In this document: one piece after another, positions 1-5,381 of the stretch
How positions within the stretch are numbered: the stretch's first letter is position 1
Layout: each line of letters begins with the position of its first letter
Assembly (NCBI GenBank): GCA_029933895.1
Contig: JAOZNG010000087.1
Coordinates: 1 to 5,381, forward strand
Length of the DNA stretch: 5,381 nt
Direction of reading: 5' to 3'
Source of the DNA: an archaeon
GTDB taxonomy: Archaea; Altiarchaeota; Altiarchaeia; IMC4; QMZM01
Position numbers and translations under genes: made by a program
The notes under the pieces: generated by a model
Database searches by the model: none
The model's input: the letters and a program-made list of their open reading frames with translations, nothing else
Told to the model about the DNA's origin: nothing

Positions 1-1
1 A

Positions 2-937
2 CTTGAAGCAATGGGAATAACAAGAGGCGATAAGGTTATTGTGCCATCATTCACCTTTATCTCAACCGCCAATGCACCTCTTTTCGTCGGAGCGAAACCT
101 GTCTTCGCAGACATTGAAGAAAAAACCTATGGATTAAATCCCGAGGAAATCAAAGAAAAAATAACAGACAAGACCAAGGCAGTGATACCCATACACTATG
201 CAGGCTCTCCCTGCATGATCCGTGAAATCAGGGAGATTACAGAAGACAATGACCTCATCCTTATAGAGGATGCTGCAGAAGCATTCGGTGCAGAAATAAA
301 GGGAAGGAAGGTCGGATCATTCGGCGACTCAGCGATGCTGAGTTTCTGCGCAAACAAGATAATCACAACAGGTGAGGGAGGAGCCATAGTCACAGACTCG
401 AGAGACATATACGAGAAACTTAAATTAATAAGGTCGCATGGGCGAGCAGAGACAAAAGATTATTTTTCTTCTGCAGGATACATGGATTATATTGCTCTCG
501 GACACAACTTCCGGATGTCAAATATCACAGCTGCTTTAGGCATATCGCAGATCAAAAAAGCGGATAAATTAATCCAGATGCGAAGAAAAAACGCAGACTA
601 CCTGAACAAAAAACTTTCTAAGATAAATGAAATAATAACGCCGGAGGCGCCGGAGGATTATTTCCATGTATATCAGATGTACTCCATACTGGTTGAGGAG
701 GGAAGAGAGAGAAGAGATGATCTGATGGATTCACTGAACAATAAAGGGGTTATGACGAAAATCTATTTCCACCCCGTCCACCTGACAGAATACTATAAAG
801 AGAGATTCAGGTACAGTGGAGGTGAACTGCCTGTAACAGAGAAGATTTCAGGTGAAATCCTGACCCTCCCAATGTATCCTGCGCTGACGGAGGATGAAAT
901 AAAATTCATGGTGGAGGAAATCAAGGCTTCTATATGA
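2..937 (+). CDS. DegT/DnrJ/EryC1/StrS family PLP-dependent sugar aminotransferase (5' partial)
   Basis: This enzyme is likely to transfer an amino group from glutamate to a nucleotide-linked keto-sugar, most plausibly at C4 of a 4-keto-6-deoxy sugar, in the cytoplasm. The reading frame is open to the left edge (Leu-Glu-Ala before the ATG at 11), and the family's substrate loop VPSFTF follows at once. The ATG at 11 is therefore internal and roughly 50-60 N-terminal residues are missing. Counting from that ATG, Asp87 in IEDAAEAFGA should contact the PLP ring nitrogen. Lys116 in SFCANKIITTGEGG is the Schiff-base lysine (codon 356-358). GHNFRMSNITAALG lies at 164-177, and the C-terminal HPVHLTEYY and LPMYPALTEDE segments are typical of perosamine-synthetase-like members. 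The usual AHG after EDAAQ is AFG after EDAAE here. The gene ends convergently, overlapping the dehydratase gene by 8 bp, and that enzyme would supply a suitable 4-keto substrate. Family assignment is firm; the exact sugar is not determined. Confidence 0.95.
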   Translation, partial: LEAMGITRGDKVIVPSFTFISTANAPLFVGAKPVFADIEEKTYGLNPEEIKEKITDKTKAVIPIHYAGSPCMIREIREITEDNDLILIEDAAEAFGAEIKGRKVGSFGDSAMLSFCANKIITTGEGGAIVTDSRDIYEKLKLIRSHGRAETKDYFSSAGYMDYIALGHNFRMSNITAALGISQIKKADKLIQMRRKNADYLNKKLSKINEIITPEAPEDYFHVYQMYSILVEEGRERRDDLMDSLNNKGVMTKIYFHPVHLTEYYKERFRYSGGELPVTEKISGEILTLPMYPALTEDEIKFMVEEIKASI

Positions 938-1955
938 CCCCATCCAACCGCAGTAAATCCCTGATCTCCTCCTTACCCAGCAGTCTCTCATCCCTGGAGG
1001 TGTAGCCTCCTGTCTTCATTGGCTTCAGATCGGTTTTTATGTCGCCGTATCCACGCCCTCGACATTCAATCTCCGGCATCACAACAAACATATCCCTGTT
1101 CTCAAAACATCTGTTTGATTCACCTTCACCGATTAATTCTTCATAAAATTTCTCTCCGGGACGGACTCCAATAATCTCCACCTCGATGTCCCCTGGTTTA
1201 TAACCGTATCGTGGCGCCAGCTCATCTACGAGAATCTCTGCGAGATCGCCTAATCGGAGGACAGGCATCTTAAGAATGAAAATCTCACCTCCCCTAGCTT
1301 TGCTCACAGACTGCAGTATCAGATTAACTGACTGCTTTATCCGCATAACAAACCGCCTCATATCAGGGTCCGTTAAGGTAATCGGCCCCCCGTTGCTTAT
1401 CTGGTTTTTAAATACATCAATGACGGAACCCCTTGACTTCAATACATTACCGAATCTGACGCAGGACAGTGTTGTTTTCCTCCGGCCTTTATAGAAATTT
1501 GCGTCAATCGTTAACCTCTCAGCCAACAGCTTTGTAGCACCCATCGTATTCACGGGATTAGCTGCCTTATCTGTGCTGATGGTTATCATCTTCTCAACAT
1601 CTTTCTCTATTGCAACCTCAATCAGGTTCTGTGTCCCAAGAACATTTGTTTTTATTGCCTCAAAGGGGTTGTATTCACACATGGGGACATGTTTCAGTGC
1701 TGCTGCATGAAAAACGATATCTATATCCTCCACCGCCCTTTTAAGCCTCTCCTTATCTCTTACATCTCCAAGCAAAGTCCTGAACCCTCCGTGGGAGTTG
1801 AGTTCCTGCTCCAATCTGAAAAGATCACCTTCATCATTATCCAGAATCCTGACCACACTGGGTTTGCAACACAAAACCTGTTTCACAATCTCGCTTCCTA
1901 TCGAACCCGCACCTCCAGTGATGAGGACGTTTTTGCCTTTAAATATTTTTTCCAT
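930..1955 (-). CDS. CapD/FlaA1-like nucleotide-sugar 4,6-dehydratase (extended SDR), soluble single-domain form
   Basis: This protein of 341 aa probably acts as a UDP-N-acetylhexosamine 4,6-dehydratase making a UDP-4-keto-6-deoxy sugar in the cytoplasm. The Rossmann motif TGGAGSIGSE (13-22) gives GxxGxxG at Gly14, Gly17 and Gly20. The active-site segment STDKAANPVNTMGATK (127-142) holds Asp129, Lys130 and Lys142. RFGNVLKSRGSV (167-178), GGEIFILKMP (222-231) and the C-terminal GVRPGEKFYEEL (263-274) are CapD/FlaA1 signatures. The length matches the short soluble PseB/FlaA1 type and there is no membrane domain. At the position where FlaA1/PseB carry the catalytic Tyr there is Met138, as in the large membrane-bound WbpM/CapD enzymes. 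The ATG at 1955 is chosen because an in-frame stop lies four codons upstream; there is no Shine-Dalgarno sequence, only a TATA-like box about 25-32 nt upstream. It is convergent with the aminotransferase and divergent from the sulfatase-like gene. Family is firm; stereochemistry and sugar are inferred. Confidence 0.93.
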   Translation of the reverse strand: MEKIFKGKNVLITGGAGSIGSEIVKQVLCCKPSVVRILDNDEGDLFRLEQELNSHGGFRTLLGDVRDKERLKRAVEDIDIVFHAAALKHVPMCEYNPFEAIKTNVLGTQNLIEVAIEKDVEKMITISTDKAANPVNTMGATKLLAERLTIDANFYKGRRKTTLSCVRFGNVLKSRGSVIDVFKNQISNGGPITLTDPDMRRFVMRIKQSVNLILQSVSKARGGEIFILKMPVLRLGDLAEILVDELAPRYGYKPGDIEVEIIGVRPGEKFYEELIGEGESNRCFENRDMFVVMPEIECRGRGYGDIKTDLKPMKTGGYTSRDERLLGKEEIRDLLRLDGVI

Positions 1956-2007
1956 TTCCAGATATTATAAGATTAAATGATATTTATGTTTAATAGACTC
2001 CTAAATA
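1956..2007. promoter_or_regulatory. Divergent AT-rich promoter region shared by dehydratase (-) and sulfatase-like gene (+)
   Basis: Only 52 bp separate the two divergent ATG codons and the stretch is very AT-rich. ATATTTAT at 1980-1987 reads as the TATA-like ATAAATAT on the minus strand. It lies 24 nt before the dehydratase ATG and 20 nt before the sulfatase-like ATG, distances that fit leaderless or nearly leaderless archaeal transcripts from both strands. A second AT-rich box, TATTATAA, is at 1963-1970. Neither ATG has a purine-rich ribosome binding site. A bacterial reading (TTAAAC, 18-nt spacer, TATAAT on the minus strand) is possible but would leave a leader of only a few bases without a ribosome binding site. 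Promoter function is inferred from position and composition. Confidence 0.45.
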
Positions 2008-3414
2008 ATGAAACAACCGAATGTCTTGTGGATTGTGATGGACGCTGTTAGAGCGGACACACTCTCATGTTACGGCTACGGGAGAAACACAACCAGGAAC
2101 ATAGATAAACTATCGGAGACAGGGGTTTTATTCGAAAAAGCTTTTTCCACATCAAACTGGACTCCCCCATCCCATGCCTCAATGTTCACCGGCCTGTATC
2201 CCTCAAACCATGGGGTACTGCAACCTGACCTGACCCTCTCCGACAGAAACATCACTCTTGCAGAGATTTTATCAGGGAACGGTTATGAAACTCTTTTAAT
2301 TTCACCGTCCCCCCAGATAACAGGCTACAGGAATATGAATAAGGGGTTTACAAGGACTATTGAGTCATATCGCGGGAAGATGAACTTCAGAGACCCGCTT
2401 TTATATCCATCATTGATAAGGAATCTGTTTTATGGATGGGATAAACAGACACATTACTTCAACCAGATAATCAAGAGAGAGAGTAATAACTTCAGGGAGA
2501 AAGGAAACAGTTTCTTTATTTTCGTAAACTATGCAACAGTGCACTGGCCTTATACTGTTCCACGCAATTTCAATAAATTCAGTCTGCCTTCGTCAGCAGA
2601 CAAAAAAAAGGTTGATGAACTCTCCGGGAGAGAAAGTATGCTGAAGAAATTTATCAGAGGCAGGAAAAAAAATCCTGCGGATAAATACCCATATAATTTC
2701 ATAGCAGGAGCCATCGACGTATCAGGAGATGAATTATCTGCGCTTAAAACACTCTACGACAATGAGGTATATTACCTTGATCACCTGCTTGGAGGCCTGT
2801 TCAGATTTATCTTGGAAGAGGATCTCATGGATGATACAATAATAATTTTAACTGCAGACCATGGGGAGATGTTCGGCGAACACGGTCTCGGTACGCACTG
2901 GTATTGCCTGTATGATGTGGCTCTCAGAACCCCTTTAATAATACATTACCCTAATGGACTGAAACCAGGAACCGTTAAACATATGGTTTCTCTTGTTGAT
3001 CTATTCCCTACAATCCTGGCTCTGACAGAAATAGATCACAGGCAACCAGTAGATGGATTTGATATGTTTTCCCCGGATTATATGAGGGAGCATGTACTGG
3101 CGGAAGTAGGCAGACCGGATGAGCCTCTGAGGAAGCTGGAGGAAACATTCCCTGATTTCGATAAATCACGGTTCAATAAATCACTTAAATGCATAAGGAC
3201 TGATGACTATAAATACATCATAGGGTCTGACGGCTCAGAGGAGTTATATGATCTGAGGAAAGACCCCGGGGAGTTACATAACATAATCGAAGAGGAGAGA
3301 GACACTGCAATACAATTGAAATCAGCATTAGAGAATGAGATACAGAGATCGGGCAGAGAGAAAGTGAGACACAGAATCAGAAACCTGAAGAGATCAGGTA
3401 GATTCAGAATCTAG
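2008..3414 (+). CDS. Sulfatase-fold (alkaline phosphatase superfamily) hydrolase/transferase, cytosolic, Thr at the nucleophile position
   Basis: This 468-aa metal-dependent enzyme has the sulfatase/phosphodiesterase fold and probably acts on a sulfate, phosphate or phospho-alcohol ester of a glycan or lipid carrier. Visible metal and active-site features are Asp12 in VLWIVMDAVRAD, Thr52 in WTPPSHASMFTGLYP, His179 in VHWPY, Asp284-His285 in TADHGEMFGEHG, and His297. The C-terminal YKYIIGSDGSEELYDLRKDPGE (401-422) is the typical sulfatase end. The sulfatase signature C/S-x-P-S/A-x-R reads T-P-P-S-H here, so the formylglycine precursor and the Arg are both absent. The first beta-strand starts at residue 5, leaving no room for a signal peptide, and no membrane helix is seen, so the protein should stay in the cytosol. 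Residues 446-468 form a strongly basic tail. The start is fixed by an in-frame TAA two codons upstream. It ends convergently on the methyltransferase gene. Fold is firm; a true sulfatase activity is doubtful. Confidence 0.87.
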   Translation: MKQPNVLWIVMDAVRADTLSCYGYGRNTTRNIDKLSETGVLFEKAFSTSNWTPPSHASMFTGLYPSNHGVLQPDLTLSDRNITLAEILSGNGYETLLISPSPQITGYRNMNKGFTRTIESYRGKMNFRDPLLYPSLIRNLFYGWDKQTHYFNQIIKRESNNFREKGNSFFIFVNYATVHWPYTVPRNFNKFSLPSSADKKKVDELSGRESMLKKFIRGRKKNPADKYPYNFIAGAIDVSGDELSALKTLYDNEVYYLDHLLGGLFRFILEEDLMDDTIIILTADHGEMFGEHGLGTHWYCLYDVALRTPLIIHYPNGLKPGTVKHMVSLVDLFPTILALTEIDHRQPVDGFDMFSPDYMREHVLAEVGRPDEPLRKLEETFPDFDKSRFNKSLKCIRTDDYKYIIGSDGSEELYDLRKDPGELHNIIEEERDTAIQLKSALENEIQRSGREKVRHRIRNLKRSGRFRI

Positions 3415-4289
3415 TCCTCTGTCTTCTGTACCAGAAAATAGATGAATTCACCGAATGACGGAAAAATCTCTGCCAGATGTCTCCCGATTTCAATTGGGAG
3501 CGGATATAATCCATTCGCCCTGAAACCAGCGACCCTGAAATTATTTTCCTCCAGGTAACGTCTTATTCCCCTGGGGGTGAACCCCCTCACGTGAGTTGAT
3601 TTTATTTTCATGCAGGAGGGCTGTCTCCCCAACAATACATGCATTCTATTGTAGAATGAACTCAGGTTGGGGGTGCCTATCAGAAAGAATCCATCCCTCT
3701 TCAGAGTCCGATACACTTCGCCTGTAAGTGAACCTATGTTCTTGAGATGTTCATAAACCTGATTGCAGATGATAAGATCAAATTCACCGTCTTTAAACGG
3801 AAGATTCTCTTTCTCTAAATCAACCTTAACTACGTTAAAGAATTTCCTGACGTAATCTATGTTGAAGTCGTCGTAGTCTACTCCGGTGACATTCTCTGCC
3901 GGGATTTTAAGGTGTTTTGCTATTGCATACACCTTACCCCCCTTCCCTGAGCCGATGTCCAGTAATCTTGTCTCTTCAGGATTATTTAACTTGATTTCAT
4001 CCAGCAGGCTGAGTATCACATTTACCTGATATTCCTTTGTGCCTCCAGAGACTGCTTCACTGAAATCTCTCTTTCTTCTCCCAAGCAGTTTCTTAATGTT
4101 TCCCTCTATATCACGTGTATTCCCTCCCGCTTCTCTGTCCAGCAGATCCAACGCCTTTCTCAGCTCATTTCCTGATTCACCCAATCTACCTACATTAAAT
4201 AAAAACAAACCAAGTGCATAGTGGGAGTAGAAGTCTTCTTCATCCCTACACACCATGTCCCGGAGAGATTCCTCGATAATATATTTCAT
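3411..4289 (-). CDS. Class I SAM-dependent methyltransferase (Methyltransf_11-like) with short N-terminal TPR-like region
   Basis: This 292-aa protein (counted from the ATG at 4289) probably methylates a sugar or other small group during glycan assembly in the cytoplasm. Residues about 17-52 contain a helical pair with TPR character (FYSHYALGLFLFNVGRLGES followed by NELRKALDLL). The Rossmann methyltransferase core follows: motif I LLDIGSGKGG (109-118), acidic Asp138 in VTGVDYDD for the SAM ribose, and FDLIICNQVYEHL (170-182), then RDGFFLIGTPNLSSF, the usual post-core strand of Methyltransf_11/23 proteins. A GTG at 4298 would add three residues; the ATG is preferred because no ribosome binding site supports either start and a TATA-like box lies about 36 nt upstream of the ATG. 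The stop shares CTAG with the stop of the sulfatase-like gene. The flippase is on the same strand upstream but 195 bp away, so a separate transcript is likely. Substrate is unknown. Confidence 0.9.
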   Translation of the reverse strand: MKYIIEESLRDMVCRDEEDFYSHYALGLFLFNVGRLGESGNELRKALDLLDREAGGNTRDIEGNIKKLLGRRKRDFSEAVSGGTKEYQVNVILSLLDEIKLNNPEETRLLDIGSGKGGKVYAIAKHLKIPAENVTGVDYDDFNIDYVRKFFNVVKVDLEKENLPFKDGEFDLIICNQVYEHLKNIGSLTGEVYRTLKRDGFFLIGTPNLSSFYNRMHVLLGRQPSCMKIKSTHVRGFTPRGIRRYLEENNFRVAGFRANGLYPLPIEIGRHLAEIFPSFGEFIYFLVQKTED

Positions 4290-4296
4290 TACAAAC

Positions 4297-4349
4297 ACGC
4301 AAGGATGCAGTAAACTGCTTTATGATTTATAATGTTCCTTGCCTTGCGT
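4297..4349. repeat. Interrupted inverted repeat with a nested small palindrome
   Basis: ACGCAAGG at 4297-4304 is repeated in perfect inverted form as CCTTGCGT at 4342-4349. Just inside the left arm lies the small palindrome GCAGT-AA-ACTGC (4307-4318). The interior also contains the likely methyltransferase TATA box. The arms are 37 bp apart, so this is a weak hairpin. It could be the left boundary of a small insertion, an operator, or chance. It starts next to the methyltransferase start codon. Confidence 0.4.
4325..4333 (-). promoter_or_regulatory. TATA-like box for the methyltransferase gene
   Basis: The minus strand reads ATTATAAAT here, a good fit to an archaeal TATA box. Its centre is about 40 nt upstream of the methyltransferase ATG at 4289. 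Initiation about 25 nt downstream would give a leader of roughly 12-15 nt without a ribosome binding site. The box lies inside the loop of the inverted repeat 4297-4349. This is inferred from sequence and distance only. Confidence 0.35.
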
Positions 4350-4396
4350 TTACACCTCCCTTTGTTTTTCGACGTTTCAGCGTGTTTATGGATTCA

Positions 4397-4424
4397 TGCA
4401 GGATTCAGTTTCGCTGAATCTGCA
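4397..4424. repeat. Hairpin 1 (11-bp stem with one bulge)
   Basis: TGCA plus GATTCAG (4397-4400, 4402-4408) pair with CTGAATC plus TGCA (4414-4424), with G4401 bulged and the loop TTTCG at 4409-4413. A direct copy of GGATTCA also lies just upstream at 4390-4396. It forms the first hairpin of the intergenic array. Confidence 0.7.
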
Positions 4425-4427
4425 CGC

Positions 4428-4448
4428 AGCAAGAGCTATGCTCTTGCT
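4428..4448. repeat. Hairpin 2 (9-bp perfect stem, 3-nt loop)
   Basis: AGCAAGAGC at 4428-4436 pairs perfectly with GCTCTTGCT at 4440-4448, leaving the loop TAT. It begins 3 nt after hairpin 1. No T-run follows on either strand, so it is not a simple intrinsic terminator. CGTG at 4381-4384 and CACG at 4449-4452 could pair and enclose hairpins 1 and 2 in a three-way junction. Confidence 0.7.
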
Positions 4449-4453
4449 CACGT

Positions 4454-4475
4454 ACCACACCCCTTAGGGTGTGGT
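4454..4475. repeat. Hairpin 3 (9-bp GC-rich perfect stem, 4-nt loop) behind the flippase stop
   Basis: ACCACACCC at 4454-4462 pairs with GGGTGTGGT at 4467-4475 around the loop CTTA. On the minus strand it begins 10 nt after the flippase stop codon. A further weaker stem, GTTGTT at 4474-4479 with AACAAC at 4488-4493, overlaps the stop codon region of the flippase. As a flippase terminator it lacks a U-run on the minus strand; on the plus strand TGTTGGTTTT follows. Its shape and tail resemble the terminal hairpin of IS200/IS605-type right ends. Confidence 0.7.
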
Positions 4476-4484
4476 TGTTGGTTT

Positions 4485-5381
4485 TCAAACAACTCTCTTG
4501 ATTATTTCTCTGAGATCATCCTTTCTCAACGTCCCGGATGCGTAGAGTATGCTAATATATGCGATCCCTCCAATAAGGATGGAAGTGATTAATTTTGTGT
4601 GAACATCTATTCCGTTAATTTCTTTAATCAGGCATACTATGCCGGAAATTAAGATGCCTGCCAGTAAAACAAACAGGTGATCCCGTAGGTACAGGCTGAA
4701 TCTGATATGCTTCATCAATTCTCTGTATGACAGAAACATAACTGCAATAAATGATGCAGTGGTGGAAACTGCGGCCCCGTCCATCCCGAAGGGGGGTATC
4801 AACAGGATGTTTCCGATAAAATTAAGCACAGCCCCTGAGACCATTATGGTGCTGACTTCCCTGGGTCTTCCTATTCCTGTGAGTACTGAATTATTTAGTC
4901 CTGCATACGACATCGCTATGGAACCTATCGACAGAATCCGTAAAACACCCGCGGCACCGACATATTCCTTACCGAAGAGTATGTTGAGTATTATCTCAGG
5001 GAAAAGCAACATCAGGAGGGAGAAGGGGAATATGAATATAAAGGAATATTTATACAGCTTGTTAATGCCCTTCGATATAATGTTCTCCTGTTTCCTTGTC
5101 CATAATTCAGATGATATCGGCATCAATACCATGCTTAAGGATATGTTCATGGTCCACAGTATCTTTGTTGTTGGTAGCCCCACATTATATAGCCCCACCT
5201 CCTTCAGCGGCCTGAAAATCGTCAATATAATTGTGTCTGTGTAGCCATAGACAATACCTGCGAAACTCGTCAATATGACTGGTATGCCAAACTTTATCAA
5301 CTTCAGGAGGAGTATTCTGTCAAATACTGTTTTTATTGTATGAAACTCAGGGAAAACCTTTTTTACAAGGATGATATAGCT
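4485..5381 (-). CDS. Polysaccharide/lipid-linked oligosaccharide flippase, Wzx/MATE-like (MVF superfamily), 5' partial
   Basis: This integral membrane protein probably flips lipid-linked glycan units across the cytoplasmic membrane. The frame stays open to the right edge of the window. The codon at 5298-5300 is an internal TTG, and 27 further residues ending in TVFDRILLLK precede it, so the true start lies outside. The visible part is 298 aa, against roughly 420-500 for the family, so about 150-200 N-terminal residues are missing. About eight hydrophobic helices can be seen at approximate residues 31-55, 74-90, 112-137, 144-166, 176-195, 199-218, 235-252 and 263-281. Family hallmarks include KFGIPVILTSFAGIVYGYTD with VGLYNVGLP, the FGKEYVGAAGVLRILSIG segment, and NFIGNILLIPPFGMDGAAVST. 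The C-terminus is short and basic (REIIKRVV). The stop sits beside the hairpin array. Family is well supported; the transported glycan is unknown. Confidence 0.92.
   Translation of the reverse strand, partial: SYIILVKKVFPEFHTIKTVFDRILLLKLIKFGIPVILTSFAGIVYGYTDTIILTIFRPLKEVGLYNVGLPTTKILWTMNISLSMVLMPISSELWTRKQENIISKGINKLYKYSFIFIFPFSLLMLLFPEIILNILFGKEYVGAAGVLRILSIGSIAMSYAGLNNSVLTGIGRPREVSTIMVSGAVLNFIGNILLIPPFGMDGAAVSTTASFIAVMFLSYRELMKHIRFSLYLRDHLFVLLAGILISGIVCLIKEINGIDVHTKLITSILIGGIAYISILYASGTLRKDDLREIIKRVV

Larger units (their letters stand above)
4397..4475. mobile_element. Three-hairpin element, candidate IS200/IS605-derived end, PATE/MITE or solo guide-RNA locus
   Basis: Three strong hairpins follow one another with only 3 and 5 nt between them, in an intergenic region without a supported gene. 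The last is followed by TGTTGG, and a hairpin with a short TTGTT-type tail is typical of the right end of IS200/IS605 and IS1341-type elements. Non-autonomous derivatives of these are palindromic and contain no transposase, as here. The element lies directly behind the flippase stop codon. No TnpA or TnpB coding remnant is convincing. The alternative is a structured 3'-UTR or small RNA of the flippase transcript. The structure is seen directly; its mobile origin is inference. Confidence 0.35.

Noticed and set aside
196..408. Minus-strand open frame of 70 aa
   Set aside because: It is antisense to the conserved PLP-binding region of the aminotransferase.
643..657. Short GCCGGAG direct repeat
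   Set aside because: Two copies only, in frame within the aminotransferase coding a Pro-Glu-Ala-Pro-Glu turn.
1276..1980. Plus-strand open frames of 60-93 aa over the dehydratase
   Set aside because: They are antisense to a gene with intact SDR motifs and carry no domain of their own.
1964..1994. Bacterial sigma-70 promoter (TTAAAC, 18 nt, TATAAT) for the dehydratase
   Set aside because: The -35 match is poor and the leader before the ATG would be only a few bases with no ribosome binding site.
3573..3595. GGGGG-TGAA-CCCCC hairpin and the palindrome CTCACGTGAG
   Set aside because: Both lie inside conserved methyltransferase coding sequence and can be explained by codons; no other sign of function.
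4454..4485. Intrinsic terminator for the flippase
   Set aside because: On the minus strand the hairpin is not followed by a U-run; the T-rich tail is on the plus strand, where no supported gene ends.
4332..4592. Plus-strand open frame of 86 aa starting MFLALRLHLP, with faint likeness to a TnpB N-terminus
   Set aside because: It runs through the hairpins and into the antisense of the flippase gene, has no TnpB motifs, and its likeness is limited to a few residues.
4759..5244. Plus-strand open frame of 161 aa
   Set aside because: It lies wholly antisense to the flippase, whose membrane helices and family motifs are clear; the antisense translation shows no recognisable domain.

Overview
The window looks like part of a surface-glycan (polysaccharide or protein-glycan) biosynthesis island, probably from an archaeon of the methanogen/ANME type. 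An anaerobic bacterium with similar codon use cannot be excluded. Three observations favour an archaeon. Arginine is mostly encoded by AGA/AGG and isoleucine often by ATA. None of the three gene starts visible here has a convincing Shine-Dalgarno sequence. TATA-like AT-rich boxes lie a short distance upstream of those starts, as expected for leaderless or short-leader archaeal transcripts. No rRNA, tRNA, CRISPR array or intact transposase gene is visible.

Layout from left to right: (1) the 3' part of a DegT/DnrJ/EryC1/StrS sugar aminotransferase on +, cut by the left edge; (2) a single-domain CapD/FlaA1-type nucleotide-sugar 4,6-dehydratase on -, convergent with the first gene and overlapping it by 8 bp; (3) a 52-bp divergent promoter region; (4) a sulfatase-fold (alkaline phosphatase superfamily) protein on +, with Thr where sulfatases carry formylglycine; (5) a class I SAM methyltransferase with a short N-terminal helical (TPR-like) part on -, convergent with the sulfatase-like gene and sharing the palindrome CTAG as overlapping stop codons; (6) a gap of about 195 bp packed with hairpins; (7) the C-terminal two thirds of a Wzx/MATE-like polysaccharide flippase on -, cut by the right edge.

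Inferred teamwork: the dehydratase would convert a UDP-HexNAc to a 4-keto-6-deoxy sugar, and the aminotransferase would then place an amino group on C4. The methyltransferase and the sulfatase-like enzyme would decorate the glycan or its lipid carrier, and the flippase would export the lipid-linked product. The substrates are not readable from sequence alone.

The least explained part is the gap at 4290-4484. It holds three consecutive hairpins in about 80 nt, the last directly behind the flippase stop codon, plus a separate interrupted inverted repeat that overlaps the likely methyltransferase promoter. It resembles the palindromic ends of IS200/IS605-type elements or their non-autonomous derivatives (PATE/MITE, or a solo TnpB-type guide RNA). 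This is a hypothesis from structure and not a database match.
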